Shown here: positions 50,005 through 58,951 of the stretch, in pieces
How positions within the stretch are numbered: position 1 is the stretch's first letter
Layout: each line of letters starts with the position of its first letter
Source: Pseudomonadota bacterium
GTDB lineage: Bacteria > Desulfobacterota > Desulfarculia > Desulfarculales > Desulfarculaceae
Assembly: GCA_018902755.1 (NCBI GenBank)
Contig: JAHIQI010000037.1
Location: 47,195 to 111,194 of the forward strand
Direction: 5' to 3'
DNA: 64,000 bases
Made by a program: the position numbers and the translations under genes
The notes under the pieces: generated by a model
The model's database searches: none
What the model was told of the DNA's origin: nothing
Seen by the model: only the letters and a program-made list of their open reading frames with translations

Positions 50005-51369
50005 CTACCCCCTTTCCTGGGTGGAGGCCATGGCCTTGAGATGGCCGGGAAGCTCCACGCCCGCCTTGGCGGCCAGGTTTTGCAGCACCTCGATCATGGC
50101 CACGCTGTTGAGCACCCTTTTGGTCGGGGTGTACTCGCCCTTGCGGAAGGCGTTGGTCAAGCGCACCTCCCAGGGGTCCATGCCCAGGCGGTCGGCGATC
50201 TTGTCCAACTGCACCTCGGTGGCGAAGGCCGCCGGGGTGATGCCGAAGCCGCGCATGGAGCTGGCCGGGGGCTTGTTGGTGTACACGCAGTAGCCCCGCA
50301 CCCGCACGTTGGGGATGAAATAGGGGCCCGCCCCCAGGTAGCAGTGCTTTTCCACCACATAGGGGTTGAGGGAGGCGTAGGCCCCCGCGTCGCGAATGGA
50401 GGTCATCTGGCGTCCGATGATGCGGCCCTGCTTGGTCACCGCGTCCTTGATGGTGATGTGCCAGGCTCCCCGGAAGGTGCTGTAGAGCAGGTCCTCGGCC
50501 CGGGTCCAGCGCCACTTGCAGGGGCGGCCGGTCTTGAGCGCCAGCAGGGCGGCCACGTGGTCGGCCATGATGTCGTTCTTGCCGCCAAACCCGCCGCCCA
50601 CCGTGCCGCCTATGTAGTTCACGTCGGCGTAGCCGGTGTTGTGCCGCCAGGCACTGCCGGTCTTGGCCTTCCACTGCTTGCACTGCACGCTGCCGGGCTC
50701 CATTTGCAGGATGCCGCAGAGCATGCCCAGGTGGAAGTACAGGGCCTGGCTAACCGTGTAGACGGTCAGCTTGGGACCGGCGTGGGGCACCGCCAGGGAG
50801 CAGATGGGCTCCATGGGGGCGTGCTCCACCGAGGGATGCAAGTGGGTGCTCTCCACGATCTCGTCGGCCTGCTCAAAGGCCTGGTCCACGTCTCCCAGGT
50901 TCACCTGACGGTAGTCGTGGCCGTCCCACATCTGTAGGTTGCCCTCGGGCCGCACCTGGGGCGCGCCCTCCTTCATGGACTCCAGGGGGTCCAGCACCGC
51001 CTGCTGCTCTTGGATGTCCAGGCCGATCTTTTCCAGGGCCTCCATGGCGGCGTCTTCGTCCACCGCCGCCACCGCCGCGATGGCCTCGCCCCGATAGCGG
51101 ATGTCCTCGCTCACCAGCACCGGCTGATCGGGCACCAGGCCGAAGGCGTTGCAGGGCACGTCGGCCGCGGTGATGATTCCGGCCACGCCGGGCATCTTCG
51201 CCGCCGCGCTGATGTCCAGGTTTTTGATCTTGCCCTTGCTCACCGGGCTGCGCAGGGCCTTGACGGTCAGGGTGCCGGGCACCACTTGGTCGTCCACGAA
51301 CTTGGTCTCGCCGGTTACGTGGGACATGCCGTCGTAACGGGTGACTCTTTGTCCTATTACCTTGCTCAT
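50005..51369 (-). CDS. Mo hydroxylase 1, N-terminal half of large subunit (NdhL-like)
   Basis: A 454-residue protein corresponding to the first half of xanthine dehydrogenase/aldehyde oxidase-type Mo subunits: 'YDGMSHVTGETKFVDD' at the start, 'YRGEAIAAVAAVDEDAA', 'GGTVGGGFGGKNDIMADH' (the FGGK contacting the molybdenum centre) and 'SMRGFGITPAA' for the dithiolene side. Reading ends after 'TKRVLNSVAM' where normal subunits continue into the second half, supplied by the next gene. It is translated with the 2Fe-2S and FAD subunits upstream. Confidence 0.87.
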   Translation of the reverse strand: MSKVIGQRVTRYDGMSHVTGETKFVDDQVVPGTLTVKALRSPVSKGKIKNLDISAAAKMPGVAGIITAADVPCNAFGLVPDQPVLVSEDIRYRGEAIAAVAAVDEDAAMEALEKIGLDIQEQQAVLDPLESMKEGAPQVRPEGNLQMWDGHDYRQVNLGDVDQAFEQADEIVESTHLHPSVEHAPMEPICSLAVPHAGPKLTVYTVSQALYFHLGMLCGILQMEPGSVQCKQWKAKTGSAWRHNTGYADVNYIGGTVGGGFGGKNDIMADHVAALLALKTGRPCKWRWTRAEDLLYSTFRGAWHITIKDAVTKQGRIIGRQMTSIRDAGAYASLNPYVVEKHCYLGAGPYFIPNVRVRGYCVYTNKPPASSMRGFGITPAAFATEVQLDKIADRLGMDPWEVRLTNAFRKGEYTPTKRVLNSVAMIEVLQNLAAKAGVELPGHLKAMASTQERG

Positions 51370-51382
51370 GCGCTCACCTCCC

Positions 51383-51850
51383 TCAGCTCTTCATCTCATC
51401 GGCCGCGGCCAACACCGAGTCGATGATCTTTACGTAGCCGGTGCAGCGGCACAGGTTGCCCGAGAGCGCTTGTTTCACCTCGTCCCGGGTGGGTGAGGGG
51501 TTCACGTCCAAAAGGGCCTTGGACGCCAGGATCATGCCCGGGGTGCAGAAGCCGCACTGGCTGCCGTAGTGCTCGTGAAAGGCCTTTTGCAGCGGATGGA
51601 TGTCACCGGGCTCGGTGATGCCTTCCAGGGTGGTGACCGACTTGCCCTGGACCGAAAGGGCGTTGGTGATGCACGAGCGCACCAGCACGCCGTCCAGAAG
51701 CACCGAGCAGGTGCCGCAGTCGCCGGTGTTGCAGCCCACCTTGGGGCTGGTGATGTACAGCTTGTCGCGCAGGACCTCCAGCAGGGTGGTCTTGAGACCC
51801 ACCTCCACTCGACAGGTCTGGCCGTTTACGGTGAGTTCCAGAGTGTGCAT
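51383..51850 (-). CDS. Mo hydroxylase 1, 2Fe-2S subunit
   Basis: A 155-residue two-cluster subunit: a plant-type ferredoxin fold with 'GCNTGDCGTCSVLLDGVLVR' and a helical all-alpha domain with 'SQCGFCTPGMILASKALL' and 'NLCRCTGYVKII'. It relays electrons from the molybdenum site to the FAD subunit. It lies between the FAD subunit gene and the NdhL-like gene in one minus-strand operon. Confidence 0.92.
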   Translation of the reverse strand: MHTLELTVNGQTCRVEVGLKTTLLEVLRDKLYITSPKVGCNTGDCGTCSVLLDGVLVRSCITNALSVQGKSVTTLEGITEPGDIHPLQKAFHEHYGSQCGFCTPGMILASKALLDVNPSPTRDEVKQALSGNLCRCTGYVKIIDSVLAAADEMKS

Positions 51851-51863
51851 GGAGTCCTCCCTT

Positions 51864-52712
51864 CTAGCCGGCCAGCTCGGTGAGCAGTTGCTTTACCACA
51901 GCCTCGGAGGCCCGTTTGCGATACCAGGCGGTGCCCCGGGCGTCGTCGATGGGGCTGGTGGCCTCGGCCGCCGCCTTGGCCGCCGCCGCGATGGTGGCCT
52001 CGTCCAGGGCCTTGCCGTTGAGCAGACCCGCCGCTTCGGTGGCCAGCAGGGGAGTGGGGGCCACCGCGCCCAGGGCGATGGCCACGCCGCTCACCTTGCC
52101 GCCGCTCAGGGGGCAGTACACCGCCACCGACACCACGGACAGGCTCTGGGCCTTGCGCTTGCCCACCTTGCGGTAGGCCCACTTGGCCTCGGCCGACTGG
52201 GCGGGCACCTTCACCTGGGCGATGATCTCGTCGGCGGCCAGCACGCTCTGGCCGGGGCCGGTGAAGAACTCGGCCAGGGGCACCTCGCGCTCGCCCTTGG
52301 CTCCCACCAGCTTGAGGGACGCGCCCAGCACCAGCAGGGGCGTGGCCGTGTCCGCCGCCGGGGAGGCGTTGGCCAGGTTGCCGCCGATGGTCCCGGCGTT
52401 GCGGATGGCCGGGGAGGCCATCTGCTTGATGGCCGTGGCCAACAGCGGGGCCTTGTCGGCCACCAGCGGCGAAGCCAGAATCTCGTTCAGGGGGGTGGCC
52501 GCGCCGATTAATAGGGCGTCGCCCTCCTGGCTTATGCCGCTCATCCCCGCGTCGCCCAGGTAGATGAGGACTTGGGGTTTGAACTTGCGCTTGTTGACGG
52601 CGACCATGAGGTCGGTGCCTCCGGCCAAGACACGGGCGGCCCCGCCGTGTTGGGCCAGGAGACCGGCGGCCTCCCGTGGGCTGGCGGCCCGGTAGAATTC
52701 ACCTTCAGCCAT
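51864..52712 (-). CDS. Mo hydroxylase 1, FAD subunit
   Basis: About 282 residues of the CO-dehydrogenase-M/xanthine dehydrogenase FAD-binding family: 'ARVLAGGTDLMVAVNKRKFK' and 'RNAGTIGGNLANASPAADTA' are the two FAD-contacting loops. The frame is open to 53372, but the ATG at 52712 with GGAGGAG just upstream starts right at the conserved N-terminus. It passes electrons from the iron-sulfur subunit to the final acceptor. It is the only FAD subunit in the window and could serve both hydroxylases. Confidence 0.9.
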   Translation of the reverse strand: MAEGEFYRAASPREAAGLLAQHGGAARVLAGGTDLMVAVNKRKFKPQVLIYLGDAGMSGISQEGDALLIGAATPLNEILASPLVADKAPLLATAIKQMASPAIRNAGTIGGNLANASPAADTATPLLVLGASLKLVGAKGEREVPLAEFFTGPGQSVLAADEIIAQVKVPAQSAEAKWAYRKVGKRKAQSLSVVSVAVYCPLSGGKVSGVAIALGAVAPTPLLATEAAGLLNGKALDEATIAAAAKAAAEATSPIDDARGTAWYRKRASEAVVKQLLTELAG

Positions 52713-52825
52713 GACAGCTCTCCTCCTGATATGGGATTGCAAACAAGTAAAAACCTTGTGTCGACTTCTCAACTCGTCACGGTCGGCCCTTGGCTCCCCG
52801 GCCCGTGCGGCCCGGCAAAGCGCCT

Positions 52826-54478
52826 TTAAAGCCAGACCGCTCCATCCTCGGCACCGGCCACACCCGACCGGTAGGCTCCGAGTACCCCGTTGGCGGGATG
52901 CTCGGGCCGCTTGAGGCCCCCACCCCTGCGGCGATTCATTTCCTCTTCGGGCACCAACAGCTCCAAACGGCCGCCGGGCACGTCTATGGCGATCTCGTCT
53001 CCGTCCTGCACATAGGCCAGCGGGCCGCCCTCCCAGGCCTCGGGCGAGACATGGCCCACGCAAGGCCCCCGGGTGGCCCCGGAGAAACGCCCATCGGTGA
53101 CCATGGCCACCGAGGTGTGCAGCCCCATGCCCACCAGCATGGCCGCCGGTATGGACAGCTCGCGCATGCCTGGGCCGCCCTTGGGGCCTTCGTGGCGCAC
53201 CACCAGCACGCTGCCCGGCTGTACCTGCTTTTCCATGAGGAAGCGGCGCACGTCCTCTTCCGAGTCGAACACCACCGCCGGGCCGCGATGGACCAGCATG
53301 GATGGCTCCACCCCGGTCTTTTTGACCACCGCCCCGTCCGGGGCCAGGCTGCCGTAGAGCATGCCGAAGCATCCGTCCGAGGCCAGGGGGTCGTCGGCGC
53401 GGTGGATCACCTGGCCGTCCGGCTCGGGCGCGGCCTCCAGGGCCTCCTCCAGCACGCCGCCCATGGCCAGGGGCGCGCTGAGGTCCAGATGCTTGGCGAT
53501 GGCCTTTAGCAGGGTGGGCACCCCGCCGGAGGCGTGATAGTCCTCCAGGTTATAGGCGCTGGAGGGCTTGAACTTGGCCACCACCGGCACCGAGGCCTGG
53601 AGTCGGTCAAATTCGGCCAGGCTCATGTCCAGGTCCAGGCGCCGCGCCAGGGCCATGAGATGCAGCACCGCATTGGTGCTGCCGCCCGAGGCGGAGACGT
53701 ATTTCACGCCGTTGGCCAGGGAGCCGGGGCCCAGCAGGGAGCGGAAGTTCACCCCGCGGCGCACCAACTCCACCGCCGCCTCGCCTACGTCCCTGGCCTG
53801 GCGCACCTTGGCCGCGGCAAAGGTCAGCATGGTGGCCGAGCCGAAGGGGGCCAGTCCAGCGGCCTCCAAAAAGCAGCCCATGGTGTTGGCCGTGCCCATC
53901 ATGGAGCAGGTCCCGGCGGTGGGGCAGAAGCTCTCCTGCCAGCCCAGGAAGGTCTCCTGGTCAATCTTCTCGTTGCGCCGTTTGCCGATGGCCTCCTTGA
54001 GGTCGCTGGTCACCACCTGGCGCTCGCCCTGGCGGCAGGGCATCATGGCTCCGGCGGTGATGAACACGGTGGGGATGTCCAGGCGGGCGGCGGCCAGAAG
54101 CATGCCGGGAATTATCTTGTCGCAGGAGGCCAGCATGACCATGCCCTCGAAGCCGTGGGCCGCCACCATGGCCTCGATGCTCCCGGCGATGAGGTCGCGC
54201 TGGGGCAGGATATAGCGCTGGCCCGGACCCTGGGCCATGCCGTCGCAGGGGGCGGGCACGTTGAACTCGCCCGGCGCGCCCCCGGCGGCCCAGACGCCTT
54301 CCTTGACCCGCGCGGCCAGATCGCGCAGGGGCGAGTGGCCCGGGTTCACCTCGGTGAAGGAGTTGACCACCGCGATCATGGGCTTGGCCAGGTCGGCCGA
54401 GCGGTAGCCCACCGAGTGCATCAGCCCCCGGTAATAGGCCTCGGTTATGTCTCCGGCGTCGCCGCGATGCTTGGCCAT
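52826..54478 (-). CDS. IlvD/Edd-family dehydratase
   Basis: A 550-residue protein of the dihydroxyacid/6-phosphogluconate dehydratase family with the iron-sulfur ligands in 'MLASCDKIIPGM' and 'CPTAGTCSMMGTANTM', plus the 'VTDGRFSGATRGPCVGHVSP' end motif. The family removes water from 2,3-dihydroxy acids or sugar acids. A branched-chain amino acid role (ilvD) is possible, but its position between an FAD subunit gene and a hydroxyacid dehydrogenase gene in a FadR-type cluster suggests sugar-acid or dihydroxyacid catabolism. Confidence 0.85.
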   Translation of the reverse strand: MAKHRGDAGDITEAYYRGLMHSVGYRSADLAKPMIAVVNSFTEVNPGHSPLRDLAARVKEGVWAAGGAPGEFNVPAPCDGMAQGPGQRYILPQRDLIAGSIEAMVAAHGFEGMVMLASCDKIIPGMLLAAARLDIPTVFITAGAMMPCRQGERQVVTSDLKEAIGKRRNEKIDQETFLGWQESFCPTAGTCSMMGTANTMGCFLEAAGLAPFGSATMLTFAAAKVRQARDVGEAAVELVRRGVNFRSLLGPGSLANGVKYVSASGGSTNAVLHLMALARRLDLDMSLAEFDRLQASVPVVAKFKPSSAYNLEDYHASGGVPTLLKAIAKHLDLSAPLAMGGVLEEALEAAPEPDGQVIHRADDPLASDGCFGMLYGSLAPDGAVVKKTGVEPSMLVHRGPAVVFDSEEDVRRFLMEKQVQPGSVLVVRHEGPKGGPGMRELSIPAAMLVGMGLHTSVAMVTDGRFSGATRGPCVGHVSPEAWEGGPLAYVQDGDEIAIDVPGGRLELLVPEEEMNRRRGGGLKRPEHPANGVLGAYRSGVAGAEDGAVWL

Positions 54479-54480
54479 GC

Positions 54481-55377
54481 CTAGCGACCCTTCCTGAACT
54501 CCACGTCCAGAAGACGCTCGAACACCTTGAACATGGCGCCCTTGCCCAGGTCGCCGTGGCCCTCGGCCAACGCCATCTGATAGGTGGTGGTGGCGGCGGA
54601 GGTCATGGGCAGGGGGATCTGCTTGTTGGCCGAGATCTCGGCCGCGCTGATCATGTCCTTGTAGGCGTGCTTGAGGGGATAGCCCTGGTCGAACACGCCC
54701 TCCAGGGCCAGGGGCGCGAAAAACTCGGCGGCGAAGCTGCGCCCGGTGCCGGTGGTCACCACCTGGGTGACCTTCTCCGGGTCCAGGCCCAGCTTGGCGG
54801 CCATGGGCAGTATCTCGGCGATGGCCGCGCAGGAGATGTTGAACAAAAGCTGGTTCACCAGCTTGGTGAGCTGGCCGCTGCCCACCTCGCCCATGTTCAG
54901 CACCTTGTTGCCAACGGTCTCAAAGGCCGGGGTGAGCGCCTCGAACACCTCGGGCGAGCCGCCGTACATGATGGTCAACTCGCCGGTCTTGGCCCTGGCT
55001 TCCATGCCCGACACCGGGGCGTCCACCAAGACCACGCCCCGCCTGGCCAGGCGCTCGGCCATGTCCAGGGTGGGGAGGTAGCTGGTGGTGCCGCAGTCGC
55101 AGACGATCAGGCCGGGCTGGGCGGTGGAGGCCAGGCCGTCCTGGCCGAAGATGACCGCTTCCACGATGGCCGTGTTGGGCAGGCTGAGAAACACCCATTC
55201 GCTGTCCTGGGCCAGTGCGGCCGGGCTGGCCGCCTGCTTGGCCCCGGCCTCCACCAGCTCTTCCACCGCCGCCTGGTTCAGGTCGAACACCGTGGTGTCG
55301 AAGCCGGCCTTGACCAGGTTGACGGCCATCCACTTGCCCATCTGCCCCAGGCCGATGAAGCCTATTTTTTTGCTCAT
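54481..55377 (-). CDS. beta-hydroxyacid dehydrogenase (3-hydroxyisobutyrate dehydrogenase family)
   Basis: A 298-residue NAD(P)-dependent enzyme: 'KKIGFIGLGQMGKWMAVNLV' (GxGxxG dinucleotide site), 'DAPVSGMEARAKTGELTIMY' (substrate-binding DAPVSG motif) and the catalytic Lys in 'GSGQLTKLVNQLL'. Relatives include tartronate semialdehyde reductases and 2-(hydroxymethyl)glutarate dehydrogenase of nicotinate fermentation. It is 2 bases from the dehydratase gene. It would oxidise a 3-hydroxyacid or reduce its semialdehyde; the actual substrate is unknown. Confidence 0.87.
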   Translation of the reverse strand: MSKKIGFIGLGQMGKWMAVNLVKAGFDTTVFDLNQAAVEELVEAGAKQAASPAALAQDSEWVFLSLPNTAIVEAVIFGQDGLASTAQPGLIVCDCGTTSYLPTLDMAERLARRGVVLVDAPVSGMEARAKTGELTIMYGGSPEVFEALTPAFETVGNKVLNMGEVGSGQLTKLVNQLLFNISCAAIAEILPMAAKLGLDPEKVTQVVTTGTGRSFAAEFFAPLALEGVFDQGYPLKHAYKDMISAAEISANKQIPLPMTSAATTTYQMALAEGHGDLGKGAMFKVFERLLDVEFRKGR

Positions 55378-55388
55378 GCGTCGCGTTC

Positions 55389-56276
55389 CTATTCCAGACC
55401 CAGCATGGCCGCCGGGTTGTCTTGCACCATTTTCCTGACCTCGGCCTCACTGAAGCCGAAGTTCAGCACATCGGTGATGTAGATGCCCATCTGCTGGGCG
55501 GGGATGGGGTTTAGCCACTGGCCGCTGTCGGTGCTCATGATGCAGTGCTCGGCCCCCACCGCCTTCATGCCCTCGAACAGGGCCTCGCGGGTGATGGGGT
55601 GGCCCACTTGGCGGGTGGTGTCGTTGAACACGTGCTCCAGCCAGGTAGCGCCCAGGTCCAAAAGCTCCTTCATCTCCTCAACGCTGTAGTTGACGAAGCT
55701 GGCCATGGGGTGGGTGACCACGATCTTCTTGACCCCGCGCTTGGCCGCCTCGGCCACCAGCACCTTGGCCTCGGGCTTGCTGATGTGCCCGGTGGCCAGA
55801 GAGGAGTCGTGAGCGATGATCTGGTCGAAGATGGCGTAGCACTCCTCCATGAGGCTGCCGTCGTCCCTCAGCAGGTACAGGCCCTTGAGGTCGGCGCTGA
55901 TCTCCCCGGCCAGGTTCTTGACGTGGCTCTTGTTGGCCACGAACTCCCTGGCGTGCAGGGTGGGCATCCACACCGTCTTGGCGCCCATCTTGAGAGCCGG
56001 GCCCACCGCCTGGGGATTGACCCCGCCCACCGACAGGTTCATGGCGATGCCGCCGAACACCGGGAAGCCGGTGACGTCGGTGGCCACCTGGGCCCGCGCG
56101 GCGGTCTCGGTCCAGTGGTTCTTTATTAGGATGGCCCGCATGCCCGCTTCCTGGGCGCACTGGGCCAACTCCACGTCGTTCATGATGCGCGGGTACACGT
56201 CGGGCGCGGAGTGGATGTGTATATCGCAGGCCCCCTCCAGGAGCCCCCGCACCGTGGGGGTGAAGCGCAGGTTCAT
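55389..56276 (-). CDS. DUF6282-like amidohydrolase-superfamily protein
   Basis: About 295 residues. 'ACDIHIHSAPDVYPRIMNDV' near residue 20 supplies the HxH metal motif of amidohydrolase-like TIM barrels, with further histidines in 'LIKNHWTETA', 'IVVTHPMASF' and an Asp in 'IMSTDSGQW'. It resembles the DUF6282 family, whose function is not established. The ATG at 56276 sits directly before the conserved start; the frame is open further upstream but that region belongs to the preceding gene's tail. It may hydrolyse a lactone or cyclic amide within this cluster. Confidence 0.7.
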   Translation of the reverse strand: MNLRFTPTVRGLLEGACDIHIHSAPDVYPRIMNDVELAQCAQEAGMRAILIKNHWTETAARAQVATDVTGFPVFGGIAMNLSVGGVNPQAVGPALKMGAKTVWMPTLHAREFVANKSHVKNLAGEISADLKGLYLLRDDGSLMEECYAIFDQIIAHDSSLATGHISKPEAKVLVAEAAKRGVKKIVVTHPMASFVNYSVEEMKELLDLGATWLEHVFNDTTRQVGHPITREALFEGMKAVGAEHCIMSTDSGQWLNPIPAQQMGIYITDVLNFGFSEAEVRKMVQDNPAAMLGLE

Positions 56277-56278
56277 AT

Positions 56279-57583
56279 CTAATACCTCTCGGGTCGCTTG
56301 TTGGGATCGTTCAGGCCGGTGGGCAGGACCCACTTGCCGTAGGGGAAGTTGCCCACCCGCATGGAGTCTCCGTGCTTTTCCTGGGCCAGCTCATAGGCCT
56401 GCTCCAGGGAGGTCACGGCGGTGATGCGGTTCAGGGCGAAGTCGTCCAGGCGCTCGGGCTCGGTGACCACGATCACCTCTTTGCGGGCCATGGTCTGGAT
56501 GATGGGCATCCACAGGCAGGCGTGCCAAAGGGCCTGCTTGCCGTAGAACATGTCCTCGAACAAACGGCGGATGGCCTCCGGGGTGGGGGGCATGTAGTCC
56601 TTGGCATAGGAGTAATGGGCCATGCCTCCGGGCACCGGGGTGGCCAGGATGATGGTGCCGCCGTCCTTTACGAAATGGTCCAGGTTGGCCACGGGCCAGC
56701 AGGCGTGGGCGAAAAAGAAGTCGCCCGGAAAGCTGCCCGCGATGGCCAGATCCACCTTGCCCCCGGCCCGCTCCACGTCAAAGGTGTAGTGCCGGTCGTA
56801 CTTGGCCACCGAGGCCCGGTGGGCGGCGATGGTTTCCCCGGCGGTGAGCTCCATCACCTCCAGGTCCGGGTTCAGCACGGCCAGCAGGGACATGTCCAGG
56901 CCCGATAGGCGGCAGGCATCTTCTATGTCCTCGCGCATGCGGTTCAGCGGCGGCTCGTAGCCCACGTTGGAGTAGGGCGAGGTCATCAGGCGGTGGTTCC
57001 ACTCCACCGTCTCGAAGGAGCTGACCCCGGGCACCACCATGGAGCCGCCCCCGCCGTAGCCCCACAGGGTGGCCTGGGTCATGGTCACCGCCAGGGTGAG
57101 GTCGGCCTCCAGAAAGCGCTTGTGACAGCTCAGGGGAGTGCCGTAGGTGGTGACCCCCACGAAGTCAAAGTCCCAGGTTTCGCGGGCCTTGCTCTGATAC
57201 ACCGGCACGCCCGAGGCCAGGATCTCCTTGCCCAGTTTGCGCTCCAACTCGGCCTGGCTCATCTCGCGCAGCAGGCCGCTGGCCACCAGGATCTCGGCGC
57301 TTTTGCCGGCGTCGGCGATGGCCTTCAGGATGGGGGGCAGCAGCTTGTGGGCCGGGGTGAGGCGGGCGAAGTTGTCCACCAGAATGCACACGGTCTCGGC
57401 CTGGGCCAGGCGCTTGCTGAAGGGCTGGCCAGCCACCGGGTTCTCCAGGGCCTCCATCACCGACCGCTCAAGATCGGGCAGGGGGCCGGGAAAGCGCTTG
57501 GCGGTGTCCAGGGCCAGGCTTTCGCTCGGCAGGTCGAAATCCAGGACACCCTTTACGCCGTATGGCACTTGGATGTGAGCCAT
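56279..57583 (-). CDS. LarA-like protein lacking catalytic lactate-racemase residues
   Basis: A 434-residue protein with LarA-family architecture ('DNFARLTPAHKLLPPIL', 'VASGLLREMSQAELERKLG', 'WGYGGGGSMVVPGVSS', 'EWNH'). LarA uses a nickel-pincer cofactor attached to a Lys. By my alignment to the Lactobacillus plantarum enzyme, Ni-ligand His200 is kept (His197 here), but catalytic His108 is Leu105, His174 is Ala171 and the cofactor-linking Lys184 is Ser181. It is thus unlikely to be a lactate racemase and may use the cofactor non-covalently or differently. It is 2 bases from the DUF6282-like gene, just downstream of the regulator. Confidence 0.78.
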   Translation of the reverse strand: MAHIQVPYGVKGVLDFDLPSESLALDTAKRFPGPLPDLERSVMEALENPVAGQPFSKRLAQAETVCILVDNFARLTPAHKLLPPILKAIADAGKSAEILVASGLLREMSQAELERKLGKEILASGVPVYQSKARETWDFDFVGVTTYGTPLSCHKRFLEADLTLAVTMTQATLWGYGGGGSMVVPGVSSFETVEWNHRLMTSPYSNVGYEPPLNRMREDIEDACRLSGLDMSLLAVLNPDLEVMELTAGETIAAHRASVAKYDRHYTFDVERAGGKVDLAIAGSFPGDFFFAHACWPVANLDHFVKDGGTIILATPVPGGMAHYSYAKDYMPPTPEAIRRLFEDMFYGKQALWHACLWMPIIQTMARKEVIVVTEPERLDDFALNRITAVTSLEQAYELAQEKHGDSMRVGNFPYGKWVLPTGLNDPNKRPERY

Positions 57584-57634
57584 GGCCGCCTGTGCTCCTT
57601 GCCCCCCGCTGCCGAGCCGCCGGTCAGGGACGGC

Positions 57635-58369
57635 TCATCTCTCTTGGGCCCGCTGCCCGGCTTTGGGTTGTTGGCGGTAATAGTCTTCAAGGCTAGTGCG
57701 AAAATCCTCGATGTGGCGGCGCATGGCCGCGCTGGCCGCCGCCGGATCATGATCGGCGATGGCCTGGCAAATCTCTCGGTGCGATTTTATGGAGCGTTGG
57801 GGCAAGCCCGGCAGGACCGATAAGGACTCGGTGGTCCAGCGTTCCATGAAGCCTCGGATGGTGGCCAAGAGGTGCCCCATGAAACGGTTGCCCGAGGCCT
57901 CGGCGATGAGCAGGTGGAACATCATGTTCTTTTTGCCGTAGGAGTCGGTGTCGCCTTTTTCCTGGAGCTTCTCCATGTCCCGGAGCAGGCGTCCCAACTG
58001 CTTTATCTGCTTGGCTTTGGCGTTGAGCGCGGCCAACTCAACCGCGCCTACCTCCACCACCCGGCGGGCCTCAATTAGCTCCACCGTGGCGCTGGGGTCG
58101 TCTATGAGCGGGGCGTTGATGTGCTCGGTGTAGATAAGCGGCGCGCTGGTTACCAGCACCGTGCCGATCTTGGGCCGTTGCTCCACCACCCCCAGGATGG
58201 CCATGGTGTGCAAGGCCTCGCGCAAAACGGTGCGGCTCACTCCCAGCTGCTCGGCGAACTCGTTCTGGTTGGGGAGCTTGTCGCCCTCGCGCAACTCGCC
58301 GGCGGTGATCATCCGCTTGATCTCTTCGATGACTCGGTCGGCCAGCTTTTTCTTGTTGATGGACGCCAT
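57635..58369 (-). CDS. FadR-type (GntR/FCD) transcriptional regulator
   Basis: A 244-residue protein: a winged-helix GntR domain ('ADRVIEEIKRMITAGELREG', 'LPNQNEFAEQLGVSRTVLRE') and an all-helical FCD ligand domain ('RRVVEVGAVELAAL', 'MMFHLLIAEASGN', 'SHREICQAIADHDPAAA') whose Asp/His residues usually bind a metal and an organic acid. It lies at the head of the minus-strand catabolic operon and divergent from the second Mo hydroxylase operon, so it is the obvious regulator of both. Confidence 0.88.
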   Translation of the reverse strand: MASINKKKLADRVIEEIKRMITAGELREGDKLPNQNEFAEQLGVSRTVLREALHTMAILGVVEQRPKIGTVLVTSAPLIYTEHINAPLIDDPSATVELIEARRVVEVGAVELAALNAKAKQIKQLGRLLRDMEKLQEKGDTDSYGKKNMMFHLLIAEASGNRFMGHLLATIRGFMERWTTESLSVLPGLPQRSIKSHREICQAIADHDPAAASAAMRRHIEDFRTSLEDYYRQQPKAGQRAQER

Positions 58370-58951
58370 ATTTTCCTCGCCTATGCGGTTGGTGCCAAGG
58401 GAACCGCTTCCCTTATCGCCAAGTAAAGAGGATTCATGAACAGCGTCCCATCATAGCGCAAGATGAACATCGGCCAGAGCCCCTGGCAAGGGCTCGCCTC
58501 CGGTTCGGCCGCCCAGGTGCCCCGAGGGACCCGGCGTCTTACTCCCGCGGCTGGAACCGGGTGAAGCGCAATGATAGTATTTTAATATCAAAAGACGATT
58601 TCTCCAGTCAAGCCCAAAAGGGGATGCGAGGCCGGGGACATGGTGTCTGACATGTGGAACACCCCAAGTGGCAAATATTATGCAAGTGCGCTCAATTAAA
58701 GATAAAAGCAAAACCAACCTGAAGCGCGTCTACTGGCAGGTTTCGGTTGACATGCCGGGGTGGAGCTTGGTACTTAAATACTATCATAATATTTTAAACC
58801 AACGGTTTTGTGGGCTAGGGCTTCAGGGCCGGATGGTTTTCGCCGAGGCCGGATGCGTATTGGGGGTATGATGACCGGGAGCCAAGCGGCCCGGCCTCCC
58901 AAGCCAGGTTGGGCATCGGCAAAGGTTGAGCGCAAAGGAGAATCTCATCCC
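58370..58951. promoter_or_regulatory. divergent control region of the catabolic locus
   Basis: A 582-base gap between the FadR-type gene (minus) and Mo hydroxylase 2 (plus). It contains ATGATAGTATTT at 58571-58582 and its reverse complement at 58776-58787, about 200 bp apart, the first within a 19-bp imperfect palindrome TGATA...TATCA (58572-58590). A further hyphenated palindrome GGTGT-N12-ACACC is at 58642-58663. TTGACA at 58747-58752 has no good -10 at 16-18 bases. These are the best candidate operator sites. Confidence 0.5.

Noticed and set aside
48901..50937. 678-codon plus-strand open frame
   Set aside because: It is antisense to the split Mo hydroxylase genes, with His/Gly/Ala-rich composition typical of shadow frames in high-GC DNA.
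52713..53372. N-terminal extension of the FAD subunit gene
   Set aside because: It overlaps the dehydratase gene and lacks conserved sequence; the ATG at 52712 has a strong ribosome-binding site and matches the family start.
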